A DNA stretch of 64,000 nucleotides. Origin: JAEYOM01 sp036260935 (GTDB taxonomy: Bacteria > Bacillota > Clostridia > Acetivibrionales > DTU013). Each line of letters starts with the position of its first letter. Within the stretch, counting starts at the first letter, position 1. The stretch lies in assembly GCA_036260935.1 (NCBI GenBank), contig DATALQ010000038.1:1-64000 (forward strand). Reading direction: 5' to 3'. Positions 54,616 to 63,534 of this stretch are shown one piece after another. The translations under genes were made by a program, and so were the position numbers. The notes beneath the pieces are model-generated. The model saw only the letters and a list, made by a program, of their open reading frames with translations. It was not told the DNA's origin and made no database searches.

Positions 54616-54700
54616 GTTATAACGACTTGGTTCATAAGGAAATTTTCCGGTTGTAGGAAAATTTCCTTACTTCTGTGGAGTTTCAACGAGGCTGGCGATA
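54616..54700 (+). repeat. Hairpin repeat, right copy flanking leuA-cimA
   Basis: GTTATAACG (54616-54624), GGTTCA, hairpin AAGGAAATTTTCC (54637-54649) / GGAAAATTTCCTT (54657-54669), then GTTTCAACGAG (54680-54690). The same order and motifs occur on the other strand at 51416-51315, with the hairpin arms differing in a compensated way. Confidence 0.65.
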
Positions 54701-54756
54701 TACTCACCGCCGGAATACTAACTGTACCAGCCACCTATAAAAGGGGAGGTATTTTG

Positions 54757-55059
54757 GTGCCTCGTTATTTTGCCTGTTGCCATATGAAAGGTGGTATCCG
54801 ATTGGTATTGAACGGTAAGATCATTATAGAAGGAAGACTGGTCAGGGAAGCCTCTGCAGAGGACGACGAAAGAGAGCACAGCTTCAGGGACAAACTGGAG
54901 AAATGCCTCATCGATCTATGCGCCGGTATGGAGATTCCTGTCCCGCTTTGGCTGAAAAAGAATACCCGTGAGCTCGCCATCTTCAGAAAAACATTTTTCA
55001 CCCCGGAACAATTCGTAGAAAAAGTCTGGTTCGACAAATTCGAGATTAAACTCGGCTGA
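54757..55059 (+). CDS. Small unrecognised protein
   Basis: 100 residues from the GTG at 54757, 7 nt after GGGGAGG; TTG at 54754 is also possible. Sequence features: an N-terminal CCHMKGG stretch, a beta-like GKIIIEGRLVREAS, then EREHSFRDKLEKCLIDLCAGMEIPVPLWLKKNTRELAIFRKTFFTPEQFVEKVWFDKFEIKL. The IPVPLWLKKNTRELAxFRxT segment looks conserved-protein-like, but I recognise no named family or function. It has its own terminator and stands between cimA and the sugar locus. Confidence 0.6.
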   Translation: MPRYFACCHMKGGIRLVLNGKIIIEGRLVREASAEDDEREHSFRDKLEKCLIDLCAGMEIPVPLWLKKNTRELAIFRKTFFTPEQFVEKVWFDKFEIKLG

Positions 55060-55079
55060 CGGAAAAGCATATTATACAA

Positions 55080-55117
55080 AACGCCTCTGCATATAAATAT
55101 GGACAGGGGTGTTTTTT
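55080..55117 (+). terminator. Terminator after the small protein
   Basis: AACGCCTCTG (55080-55089) pairs with CAGGGGTGTT (55104-55113) with G-U pairs, followed by a T-run to 55117. Confidence 0.75.
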
Positions 55118-55170
55118 ATGTACGTGGTTAAGCTTTTTTCGGCTACCTCTGGACAAATGTCCGGTTTACG

Positions 55171-55199
55171 TTGAAAATATGGAAGGAATGATATAAAAT
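55171..55199 (+). promoter_or_regulatory. Putative promoter of the two-component/sugar locus
   Basis: TTGAAA (55171-55176), 17 bp, TAAAAT (55194-55199), 66 bp before the response regulator start. A small palindrome GGACAAATGTCC (55151-55162) lies just upstream of the -35 and could be an operator. Confidence 0.5.
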
Positions 55200-55264
55200 A
55201 TTATCGCAGCCGGGGCAGGATTCATCTGTGATTCCAAAGTCATTTTCAGACATGGAGGGGTTGG

Positions 55265-56914
55265 GTGTACAAACTCATATTAGTCGATGATGAAAACGAT
55301 GTCAGGGAAGGGATTCTGCAGGAAATCGACTGGAGAGCCATAGGTTTTGAAGTCGTTGGGACGGCGGAAAACGGGAAGGAAGCTTATGACCTGTTGGAAA
55401 GGCTTGTTCCCGATATCGTAGTCACCGATATTAAAATGCCTTTCATGGACGGACTTGTTTTGTCCGAACTGATCCGGCAGAAATATCCTGACACCCGTAT
55501 CGTCATATTGACCGGCTTTGATGAATTCGAATTCGCACAGAAGGCAATCCGGCTTCATGTAGACGAATATGTTCTGAAGCCGTTTTCTTCGCAGGAGCTC
55601 GTACAGGTATTGGTAAGGATCAAACAGCTGATGGATGAGGAGACTGCGGAAAAGAAGAATATCCTGAAGCTGAAGGAACTATATAACGAAAGCCTTCCGG
55701 TTCTGAAGGCCAATTTTCTCACTCTTCTGATTACAAAAAAGCTGGATAAAAAGGAAATACTCGAGAAATCGAACAAATTGGAAATCGATCTCTGCAAAAA
55801 GGGATTTGTGATATCGGTCATACGGCCGGATCTCTCCCGGCTCAATTTGTCTGCAGAGCAGCCTGAAGCCGGTCAGACGGAGGAAAGCGAAACTGGATTT
55901 CAGGTCGGAGATGGGGATCTGGCGTTGTTAGCCGTATTGAACATTGCGGCTGAGCATGTGGAGAAATACGGTCTTGGGATCGTTTTTATCCATAACGGCG
56001 ATATTGTCGTCATCAGTTTGAGCGATGAGGGGGAAGAATCAATCATTGACAAAACCCTGAAAGCTCTGGAAGAAATCCGATATTCCGTGGAAAAGTACCT
56101 GAAACTGACTGTTACGGCGGGGATCGGTACATACAGCGACTCGGTCAACGGTATCAGCAATTCCTACAAGGATGCTTGTCTGGCATTGGATTACAAGTTT
56201 CTTCTCGGAAACAATAGAATAATTTTAATCAGTGATCTGGAACCTCGCGCTGCCGGAAAAGCGGTCTTCGACGAACTGAGGCAGGAGGCCCTTTCCTGTT
56301 GCATCAAGGTAGGTGCGTTTCCGAAAGTCGAAAAACTCATCGATACTGTTTTCCGCGATCTTTCCGAAGCCGGCGCTTCCTTCCGGGAATGCCAGGTATA
56401 CCTGATGGAAATCATGATCTCCATCCTGAAAATAGCAAAGGATTCCGACATCGATATCGACTGTATCATCGATGAAAATTTCAACCTGTTCCCGGAGCTC
56501 TGCCGCTTTAACAACCTACAGGAAGCAAGGGACTGGATGCTGGGCGTATGTACAAGGGTAATGAATCTCATTTCCGGCAGCAGGCAGAATAATTGCAGGC
56601 AGATTGTCAGCAATGCGAAGGAATTTACCAGAAACCATTACCATGAAAGCGATCTTACGATTAACAGGGTGTGCGGATATCTGCACGTCAGCCCCGGCTA
56701 TTTCAGTACCATATTCAAAAGGGAGACTAAATCAACCTATCTGGCTTATCTTGTCCAGCTTCGAATGGACACCGCGAAGGAGCTGCTTCGGATGACTGAG
56801 CTTAAATCCTTTGAAATTGCCGAGCGGATTGGATTTTCCGATGCGAATTATTTCAGCAACAGCTTTAAGAAATATACTGGTCATTCACCTTCCGAATATA
56901 GAAACAGAAAGTAG
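55265..56914 (+). CDS. YesN-type response regulator (REC + AraC HTH)
   Basis: 549 residues from a GTG start (GGAGGGG upstream). The receiver domain (1-120) has acidic Asp8/Asp9, phospho-acceptor Asp55 in VVTDIKMPFMDG and Lys in YVLKPFSSQEL. A middle linker domain of about 300 residues follows. The C-terminal AraC-type HTH shows HYHESDLTINRVCGYLHVSPGYFSTIFKRETKSTYLAYLVQLRM and EIAERIGFSDANYFSNSFKKYTGHSPSEYR. It works with the YesM-type kinase next to it, and the likely target is the Mgl genes downstream. Confidence 0.93.
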   Translation: MYKLILVDDENDVREGILQEIDWRAIGFEVVGTAENGKEAYDLLERLVPDIVVTDIKMPFMDGLVLSELIRQKYPDTRIVILTGFDEFEFAQKAIRLHVDEYVLKPFSSQELVQVLVRIKQLMDEETAEKKNILKLKELYNESLPVLKANFLTLLITKKLDKKEILEKSNKLEIDLCKKGFVISVIRPDLSRLNLSAEQPEAGQTEESETGFQVGDGDLALLAVLNIAAEHVEKYGLGIVFIHNGDIVVISLSDEGEESIIDKTLKALEEIRYSVEKYLKLTVTAGIGTYSDSVNGISNSYKDACLALDYKFLLGNNRIILISDLEPRAAGKAVFDELRQEALSCCIKVGAFPKVEKLIDTVFRDLSEAGASFRECQVYLMEIMISILKIAKDSDIDIDCIIDENFNLFPELCRFNNLQEARDWMLGVCTRVMNLISGSRQNNCRQIVSNAKEFTRNHYHESDLTINRVCGYLHVSPGYFSTIFKRETKSTYLAYLVQLRMDTAKELLRMTELKSFEIAERIGFSDANYFSNSFKKYTGHSPSEYRNRK

Positions 56915-56926
56915 ATAGAGGTCAAG

Positions 56927-58750
56927 GTGTTGGGAAAGCGGCATTTTAAAAAAACACTGACAAAACCTTTTCACAAGTTGTTCGAATCTCTGAGAGTAAG
57001 GAGTATTCAATTTTTCATCTCTTCTTCCATTATGCTCATTACTCTTACAGCCATGCTTTTTGTCGGTCTTATGCTTTATAGCAAATTCAACAAATCGGCG
57101 GAACAGAACGCGATTATCAGCACAAGGCAGGTAATCGACCAGGTCAATCTAAACCTGGACTATTATCTACGCAGCATGATGGAAATATCGGATTCCCTTA
57201 ACGACCTCATCGGCTACAAGCAGGATATAGACGAAAACAGGCTGGTTGAGCGGATGAATGTGGTTCTGGACACCAGGAAGGATATCGTTTCCCTTTGTAT
57301 TTTTTCCAGAGACGGCGGGATTGTAGCCGGCTCACCTTCCTATAAAATGAAGGATGTAAACATTACCATACAGGACTGGTTCAGCGAACCTGTAAATGAG
57401 CCCGCAAACCTGTATTTCTCCTCACCTCACGTACAGAATATCTTTGAGAGTCAGCACAACTGGGTAGTTTCCCTCAGCAGGGAAGTCACCTACTATAAGG
57501 ATAATAAGAAAAAACTGGGCGTGCTGCTCGTCGATATGAATTTCAGTTCTCTTGACCAGCTTTGCCAGAAGGCGAGACTTGGGAAAAAAGGATACATCTA
57601 TCTTGTGGACCCAAGCGGAAACATCGTCTATCATCCGCAGCAGCAGCTTATCAATGCCGGGCTGAAATCGGAGAATGTAGAAGAAGTAATGAATCATATT
57701 TCGGGCATTTATTTTGATAAATTCAACGGGCAGAACAGGATGATCACGATTCAAACCGTCAACTTCTGCAGATGGAGGATAGTCGGTATTGCCTATATGG
57801 ATGAAATCGTTACCACGAAAAAGGAAATCGGCGTCTTTATCTTTTGGACCTTCCTCTTCGGAACGGTTTTTGTCATCTTCATCTCCGCCTTCCTGTCGGC
57901 AAAGATATCCCAACCGATAAAAGCTCTGGAGAAGTCTATGAAAAAGGTGGAAGAGGGCTTGTTGGACATTAATATAGACGTAAAGGGTGAGGCTGAGGTG
58001 GCAAAACTGGCAAGCACCTATAAAATGATGCTGACCAGGATCCGCAGCCTTATGGATCAGATAGTTCTGGAGCAGGAATCGAAACGGAACGCAGAGTTTG
58101 AGGTGCTGCAGTCCCAGATCAATCCCCACTTCCTTTATAATACGCTGAACTCTGTGGTCCGCATGGTGGAAAGCGGCAAGAAGGAGGATGCGATCACCAT
58201 GATTACTTCTCTGTCCAAGCTGTTTAGAATCAGCATCAGCAGGGGCAGAAACATCATCACCATCCAGGAGGAACTGGAACATGCAAACCATTATCTGACC
58301 ATTCAGCAGATCCGGTATAAAAATAAGTTCCAGTTTGAGATCCAATCTCAGGATGCAGTGCTGCAATGCAAAACCATCAAACTAATCCTGCAGCCGATCA
58401 TCGAAAACGCAATTTATCACGGAATAGAACACATGGTGGACGACGGGTATATCAAGGTCACTGCGGAGGTATCAGATGGAAAGCTGCTGCTTCAGGTGTC
58501 TGACAATGGAGCGGGAATCAGGTCCGAGGTATTGGAAAACATCCTGTCCGTCCGACCGGAAAACAGAGAAGGCAGGGGAGTAGGGGTAAAAAACGTGCAT
58601 GACCGGATACAGCTATATTACGGTAAGGAGTATGGCCTGGAATTTGAAAGCGAGGTCGACGTCGGTACTACAGTGAGAATCCGGCTCCCCTATACGGCGG
58701 AGACGGTGGTCAGGGAGGTGCGGAATGAAGACAGCGGCAAGACTGCCTAG
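56927..58750 (+). CDS. YesM-type sensor histidine kinase
   Basis: 607 residues, 12 bp after the regulator (GTG start; TTG at 56930 possible). Two membrane helices (FFISSSIMLITLTAMLFVGLMLY and VFIFWTFLFGTVFVIFISAFLSA) bracket an extracellular dCache-like sensor (about 55-290). A HAMP domain follows (AKISQPIKALEKSMKKVEEGLLDI), then the phospho-acceptor His in QINPHFLYNTLNSVVRMVE and the ATPase motifs EHMVDDGYIKV, SDNGAGI and GRGVGVKNVHDRIQLYYG. The LytS/YesM class autophosphorylates and passes phosphate to the neighbouring regulator. Its end overlaps the binding-protein gene by 26 bp. Confidence 0.93.
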   Translation: MLGKRHFKKTLTKPFHKLFESLRVRSIQFFISSSIMLITLTAMLFVGLMLYSKFNKSAEQNAIISTRQVIDQVNLNLDYYLRSMMEISDSLNDLIGYKQDIDENRLVERMNVVLDTRKDIVSLCIFSRDGGIVAGSPSYKMKDVNITIQDWFSEPVNEPANLYFSSPHVQNIFESQHNWVVSLSREVTYYKDNKKKLGVLLVDMNFSSLDQLCQKARLGKKGYIYLVDPSGNIVYHPQQQLINAGLKSENVEEVMNHISGIYFDKFNGQNRMITIQTVNFCRWRIVGIAYMDEIVTTKKEIGVFIFWTFLFGTVFVIFISAFLSAKISQPIKALEKSMKKVEEGLLDINIDVKGEAEVAKLASTYKMMLTRIRSLMDQIVLEQESKRNAEFEVLQSQINPHFLYNTLNSVVRMVESGKKEDAITMITSLSKLFRISISRGRNIITIQEELEHANHYLTIQQIRYKNKFQFEIQSQDAVLQCKTIKLILQPIIENAIYHGIEHMVDDGYIKVTAEVSDGKLLLQVSDNGAGIRSEVLENILSVRPENREGRGVGVKNVHDRIQLYYGKEYGLEFESEVDVGTTVRIRLPYTAETVVREVRNEDSGKTA

Positions 58751-59705
58751 CCTGGTACTGCTAATTACAATTTTATTCTGCATGAACGGCTGCCAGAAGA
58801 ATATCAATATCGAAGGCACCACGAAAAACATTGCACTCATTGTCAGGATGAACAACGGGTATTACTGGGGTTCCGTGAAACTGGGCGCCGATGCGGCGGC
58901 GAATGAATTCAGCGTCAATGTGCGGTGCACTGCTCCGGAAGACGAGGAGGATGTGGAAGGGCAGATCCGGCTGGTCAACTCGGAGCTTGACCAGAAGGTG
59001 GATGCGCTGATCCTTGCGGCCAGTGATTACAACGCTCTTGTCGAGGTGACGGAAAGAGCCAGCGACATGCATATTCCAGTTATTATTATAGATTCCGAAG
59101 TAAATACGGATAAAATCAACAGCTATATCGCCACTGACAATTACAGTGCCGGGATTAAGGCAGGAAATCAGCTCATAAAAATCCTAGGCGGAAGCGGCAG
59201 GGAAGCGAAGGTGGGCATCATGAATTTCGTCAAGGGCACCAGAAATGCCGAACAGCGTGAGGAAGGACTGCTAAAGGCAATTTCCGGCCACTCCGGCATT
59301 AAAGTCGTGGCGAAGGAATATTGTTCTTCTGATAAAAAGCTGGCATTTGAACTGACGCAGAAAATGATACGCGAAAACAGCGATATCAGCGCCATTGTGG
59401 CATTGAACGCAATATCCTCGGAAGGGGTTGCTGAAGCGGTTTCCCAGATGGATCTGGCGGGAAAGGTGAATATCATAGCCTTCGACAGCACGCCCAATGA
59501 GATCGATTATATGGAAAAAGGCGTCATACAGGTTCTTATTACGCAAAATCCGTTCAATATGGGGTATCTCAGCGTAAAAAGTGCGGTGGAGGCCATCAAT
59601 GGAACAAGCATCAGCAAGTATTACGATACGGGATCTGAAATCATCAACAAAGATAACATGTATCTGCCTGAAAACCAGAGGCTGTTGTTCCCGTTCATAA
59701 AATAA
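58725..59705 (+). CDS. RbsB-like sugar-binding lipoprotein, probable signalling partner of the kinase
   Basis: 326 residues. A lipoprotein signal ends LFCMNGC with the lipidation Cys in the first 25 residues. Periplasmic-binding-protein fold of the ribose/galactose type: IALIVRMNNGYYWGSVKLGADAAA, ALILAASDYNAL, IPVIIIDSEVNTDKINSYIATDNYSAG, GIMNFVKGTRNAEQREEGL and IAFDSTPNEIDYMEKG. It overlaps the kinase gene, so it is translationally coupled to the two-component system rather than to a transporter. This is the layout of XylFII/LytS-type sensing modules in clostridia, where the binding protein presents the sugar to the kinase. Confidence 0.85.
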   Translation: MKTAARLPSLVLLITILFCMNGCQKNINIEGTTKNIALIVRMNNGYYWGSVKLGADAAANEFSVNVRCTAPEDEEDVEGQIRLVNSELDQKVDALILAASDYNALVEVTERASDMHIPVIIIDSEVNTDKINSYIATDNYSAGIKAGNQLIKILGGSGREAKVGIMNFVKGTRNAEQREEGLLKAISGHSGIKVVAKEYCSSDKKLAFELTQKMIRENSDISAIVALNAISSEGVAEAVSQMDLAGKVNIIAFDSTPNEIDYMEKGVIQVLITQNPFNMGYLSVKSAVEAINGTSISKYYDTGSEIINKDNMYLPENQRLLFPFIK

Positions 59706-59746
59706 CAGGTATTTCGCGTTTGTTCAGCAGTATGGGAGGCGTCAAA

Positions 59747-60751
59747 ATGAAAAGAATTATTTCCATATTTCTCTTGGCAAGCATGTTATGTTGTACGGCG
59801 ACGGGCTGTGGAAGCAGAACCGGAGCACGTAATGTCCGTATTGGCTGCGCAATCTATAAATTTGACGACACATTCGTGACGACTGTAAGAAACTATATAT
59901 CCGAAGCCGCTGCGGGGAAGGCTGAGGTGGAGATCGTCGACAGCCAGAATTCGCAGCAGATCCAGAACGACAAGGTGGATCTGTTCATTGCGGAAAGGGT
60001 GCAGGCGCTGGCCATCAACCCGGTGGACCGCACTGCGGCCGGAGTAATGCTGGAAAAGGCAAAGAAGGCGAACATACCGATCGTTTTCTTCAATAAGGAA
60101 CCGCTGGCTGATGATATGAAAAAATGGGACAAGGTTTACTACGTGGGGGCAAAGGCTGAAGAATCCGGCATCATGCAGGGAGAATTGGTCGCAAATTATT
60201 GGAAGACTCATCCGGAAACCGACAAGAACAAGGATGGGGTCATGCAGTATGTCATGCTGAAGGGAGAGCCTGCCCACCAGGATGCGGAGCTTCGGACGAA
60301 GTATTCGGTGCAGACGGTTCAGGATGCGGGCATCGAGGTGGAAAAGCTGGCGGAGGATAATGCCAACTGGGACCGGATGAAAGGCCAGGAGAAAATGACA
60401 GCCTTTCTTGCGACTAACGGAGATAAAATCGAAGTGGTGTTTTCCAACAACGACGATATGGCGCTGGGAGCGATTGAAGCGCTGAAAGCGGCCGGATATT
60501 TCAGGGACGGCAGATATATGCCGGTTGTTGGGATAGATGCGATCACCCCGGCGCTTCAGGCAGTCAAAGACGGGACACTGCTGGGAACGGTGTTCAATGA
60601 CGGCAAAAACCAGGGCCGGGCCACCTTTAATCTCGCGTTTGCCCTTGCCCGCGGAAAGCCGGTCAGCAAGGAAACCGTCGGGTATGATATTACGGACGGT
60701 AAATATATCTGGGTACCATATAAAAAAGTCACAAGGAATGATATTAAGTAG
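59747..60751 (+). CDS. mglB: Galactose/glucose-binding lipoprotein MglB, copy 1
   Basis: 334 residues; ATG at 59747 after GGGAGG. Signal peptide with lipobox TATGC, then the galactose/glucose-binding fold. Residues equivalent to the E. coli sugar-binding set are present: the Asp and Phe of KFDDTF, Asn of FFNKEP, His/Asp/Arg of EPAHQDAELR, Trp of NANWDR, Asn of SNNDDMALGA and Asp of GIDAITP. A calcium loop DKNKDGVMQ is also seen. It delivers hexose to MglA/MglC. Start codon and spacing are good. Confidence 0.93.
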   Translation: MKRIISIFLLASMLCCTATGCGSRTGARNVRIGCAIYKFDDTFVTTVRNYISEAAAGKAEVEIVDSQNSQQIQNDKVDLFIAERVQALAINPVDRTAAGVMLEKAKKANIPIVFFNKEPLADDMKKWDKVYYVGAKAEESGIMQGELVANYWKTHPETDKNKDGVMQYVMLKGEPAHQDAELRTKYSVQTVQDAGIEVEKLAEDNANWDRMKGQEKMTAFLATNGDKIEVVFSNNDDMALGAIEALKAAGYFRDGRYMPVVGIDAITPALQAVKDGTLLGTVFNDGKNQGRATFNLAFALARGKPVSKETVGYDITDGKYIWVPYKKVTRNDIK

Positions 60752-60852
60752 GATTTTCAAGAATACATCGCAGGTTTTTATATTCAATGGCCTGCAATCC
60801 TGAGATATTATGAAAGCACCCGGTACTATATTAAATTTTGGAGGTGCTTTCT

Positions 60853-61869
60853 GTGAAAAAGTTCGTTTCCTTTCTTCTTGTATCACTGTTGATGGTAAGC
60901 ATTTGCGCGGCCTGCACACCGGCAGACGGCGGAAAACCTTCCATCGGTGTAACCATCTACAAGTATGACGACACATTCATGACTTCTGTACGTAACACAA
61001 TCGCAGCGGAAGGGAAAGACCAGGCAAACGTTGAAATCGTTGACTGCCAGAATTCTCAGCCGACCTGTAATGACAAGATTGATATGTTTATTACCAAGAA
61101 GGTAAAATCTCTTGCCATCAACATGGTCGACCGTACCGCATCAGGCGTTATTATCGACAAAGCCAAGGCTAAGAACATTCCGGTCGTGTTCTTCAACCGT
61201 CAGCCGTTGGAAGAAGACATGGCAAAATGGGATAAGGTTTATTATGTAGGCGCCCATGCTGAAGAATCCGGAGTTATGGAAGGCCAGATGCTGGTCGATT
61301 ATTGGAAGGCACACAAGGAAATGGATGTAAACGGCGATGGTGTAATGCAGTACGTTATGATCAAGGGTGAACCCGGACACCAGGATTCTGAAGCACGGGC
61401 CAAATATTCTGTCGAGACCATAGATAAAGCCGGGATCAAAACTGAGAAACTGGCTGAAGACAATGCCAACTGGGATCGTGTAAAGGGGCAGGAAAAGATG
61501 GCTGCGTTCCTTACCGCCAACAGCGGCAAAATTGAAGCCGTTATCGCCTGCAACGACGATATGGCCCTCGGCGCCATCGAAGCACTGAAGGCTGCAGGTT
61601 ACTTCACCGGCGACAAATACATGCCTGTAGTAGGTGTTGACGCCACAGATCCCGGCCTTGAAGCGATCAAAGACGGCACGCTTCTTGGAACAGCCTATAA
61701 TGACGGTATAAACCAGGGAAAAGCAACATATAAGATAGCATACCTTCTTGCCAAGGGCGAAAAGGTGACCAAGGAGAATGTAGGATATGACATAGTGGAC
61801 GGCAAATATGTCTGGGTACCGTATAAGGGTATTACAAAGGCAAACATGAGTGAAGTTCCGCAAAAGTAA
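60853..61869 (+). CDS. mglB: Galactose/glucose-binding lipoprotein MglB, copy 2
   Basis: 338 residues from the GTG at 60853 (TTGGAGGTG upstream; family-like start VKKFVSFLLVS). Lipobox SICAAC. It closely resembles copy 1 along its length and keeps the same sugar-contact residues (KYDDTF, FFNRQP, EPGHQDSEAR, NANWDR, CNDDMALGA, GVDATDP) and calcium loop DVNGDGVMQ. Tandem duplication followed by divergence. It is the copy adjacent to mglA and is separated from it by a terminator-like hairpin, which usually keeps binding protein above ATPase levels. Confidence 0.93.
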   Translation: MKKFVSFLLVSLLMVSICAACTPADGGKPSIGVTIYKYDDTFMTSVRNTIAAEGKDQANVEIVDCQNSQPTCNDKIDMFITKKVKSLAINMVDRTASGVIIDKAKAKNIPVVFFNRQPLEEDMAKWDKVYYVGAHAEESGVMEGQMLVDYWKAHKEMDVNGDGVMQYVMIKGEPGHQDSEARAKYSVETIDKAGIKTEKLAEDNANWDRVKGQEKMAAFLTANSGKIEAVIACNDDMALGAIEALKAAGYFTGDKYMPVVGVDATDPGLEAIKDGTLLGTAYNDGINQGKATYKIAYLLAKGEKVTKENVGYDIVDGKYVWVPYKGITKANMSEVPQK

Positions 61870-61908
61870 CAACCGGCCGGATTCAGGATTACTGAATAAG
61901 ATTTGAAT

Positions 61909-61947
61909 AAATCCATGGGGGGTTTTATGCCCCCCGGGATTTCTTTT
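61909..61947 (+). terminator. Partial terminator between mglB and mglA
   Basis: AAATCC-AT-GGGGGG (from 61909) pairs with CCCCCC-GG-GATTT (to 61942) around TTTTATG, followed by CTTTT. A strong stem with a short T-run, suited to letting part of the transcripts continue into mglA. Confidence 0.65.
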
Positions 61948-61982
61948 ATGACTGAACAAGAGTAGAACACAGGGGGAGTAAG

Positions 61983-63515
61983 ATGGATGAAAATGAGTTT
62001 GTATTGGAAATGAATCATATTTCTAAGGAATTTCCCGGTGTGAAAGCTCTCAATGACGTAACTGTCAAGCTCCGTGCAGGCACGGTTCATGCGCTGATGG
62101 GCGAAAACGGAGCCGGGAAATCGACATTGATGAAATGCCTTTTTGGTATTTACATCCAGGATTCGGGTGAAATCATTCTGGACGGGAAAAAGGTGGAGAT
62201 CAATGATTCCAAAACTGCGCTGAATCTGGGGATTTCCATGATTCATCAGGAACTTCTGTCCATACCGTACCGCAGTGTTATGGAAAACATATGGCTTGGA
62301 CGATTTCCCCTGAGACGGTTTCCTCTGAAAAGATTCGGCCCGATCAAACTGGTAAATCACAAGAAAATGCATAGTGATACGGAAAAGTTGTTTAAGGACC
62401 TCAACATGGATATCGATCCTGCAGCCATTGTCAACAAGCTTTCAGTTTCGAAGATACAATCCATTGAGATTGCAAAGGCGACGTCCATGAATGCGAAAGT
62501 CATCATCATGGACGAACCGACCTCCTCCCTGACAGAGAATGAAGTCGAGCATTTGTTCAGAATCATACGCGATTTGAAAAAGCAAGGGGTAGCGATTATT
62601 TATATATCGCACAAAATTGAGGAAATCCTGCAGATCTCGGATGAGGTAACGATAATGCGGGATGGAATGTGTGTCGGGACATGGCCGTCCTCGGAGCTGA
62701 CCATGGACATGATCATTTCCAGAATGGTAGGACGCGATCTGACTCATAGATTTCCAGAGCGTTTGAATATACCGTCGGATGTTGTGCTGAAGGTGGAAAA
62801 CCTGACTTCTCCCTATCCGAAGTGCTTCCAAAATGTATCCTTTGATCTCCGCAAGGGGGAGATACTCGGTATCGGAGGACTGGTGGGAGCGCAGCGAACG
62901 GAACTGATCGAGGCGATTTTCGGGCTTAGGAGCATTGAGTCCGGGAGGATTTCGTTGAACGGCCGGGAAGTTAAAATCAAATCACCGACGGAGGCTATCA
63001 AGCTGAAAATAGCACTGCTGACCGAGGAACGCAGGGCCAGCGGTATTTTTCCACTGCTTTCCGTACTGGAAAATACGGTGATCGCCAACCTGTCCAGATA
63101 TGTGAAACGGCTGTTTCTGCTCGATGACAGGGGAAGACTCGCCGACACGTTGAAAAGTATAGACATGCTCCGCATAAAAACTCCTTCTTTTAAGGCGCTT
63201 ATTAAGGATTTGTCCGGCGGAAACCAGCAAAAGGTCCTATTTGCCAAGTGGCTGCTGACCGAGCCGGATATATTGCTGCTTGACGAGCCGACACGCGGAA
63301 TCGACGTCGGCGCAAAATTTGAAATTTATACGATTATCGCTAATCTGGCAATGCAGGGCAAGAGCATCATAATGATCTCTTCCGAAATGCCTGAATTACT
63401 TGGTATGTCGGACAGGATCATGGTCATGTGTGAAGGAAGGCTCTCCGGTGTTGTGAACGGGAAGGAAACCAACCAGGAAGAGATCATGCAGCTTGCTACC
63501 AAATTTATGGCATAG
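61983..63515 (+). CDS. mglA: Galactose/methyl-galactoside ABC ATPase MglA
   Basis: 510 residues with two fused ATPase domains, the plan of sugar importers of the Mgl/Rbs/Xyl group. The first domain has Walker A GENGAGKST, signature LSVSKIQSIEIAKA and VIIMDEPTSSLTENEV. The second has the degenerate P-loop GLVGAQRTELIEAIFGL and the signature DLSGGNQQKVLFAKWLLTEPDILLLDEPTRGIDVGAKFEIY. GGGGGAGTAAG precedes the ATG. It energises hexose uptake with MglB and MglC. mglC begins 19 bp later. Confidence 0.95.
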   Translation: MDENEFVLEMNHISKEFPGVKALNDVTVKLRAGTVHALMGENGAGKSTLMKCLFGIYIQDSGEIILDGKKVEINDSKTALNLGISMIHQELLSIPYRSVMENIWLGRFPLRRFPLKRFGPIKLVNHKKMHSDTEKLFKDLNMDIDPAAIVNKLSVSKIQSIEIAKATSMNAKVIIMDEPTSSLTENEVEHLFRIIRDLKKQGVAIIYISHKIEEILQISDEVTIMRDGMCVGTWPSSELTMDMIISRMVGRDLTHRFPERLNIPSDVVLKVENLTSPYPKCFQNVSFDLRKGEILGIGGLVGAQRTELIEAIFGLRSIESGRISLNGREVKIKSPTEAIKLKIALLTEERRASGIFPLLSVLENTVIANLSRYVKRLFLLDDRGRLADTLKSIDMLRIKTPSFKALIKDLSGGNQQKVLFAKWLLTEPDILLLDEPTRGIDVGAKFEIYTIIANLAMQGKSIIMISSEMPELLGMSDRIMVMCEGRLSGVVNGKETNQEEIMQLATKFMA

Positions 63516-63534
63516 GAAAGGCAGGAAACGGGCA

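Noticed and set aside
59786..60976. 396-residue minus-strand frame opposite the first mglB
   Set aside because: Shadow of a conserved gene; His/Arg/Phe/Leu-rich composition without domain features.
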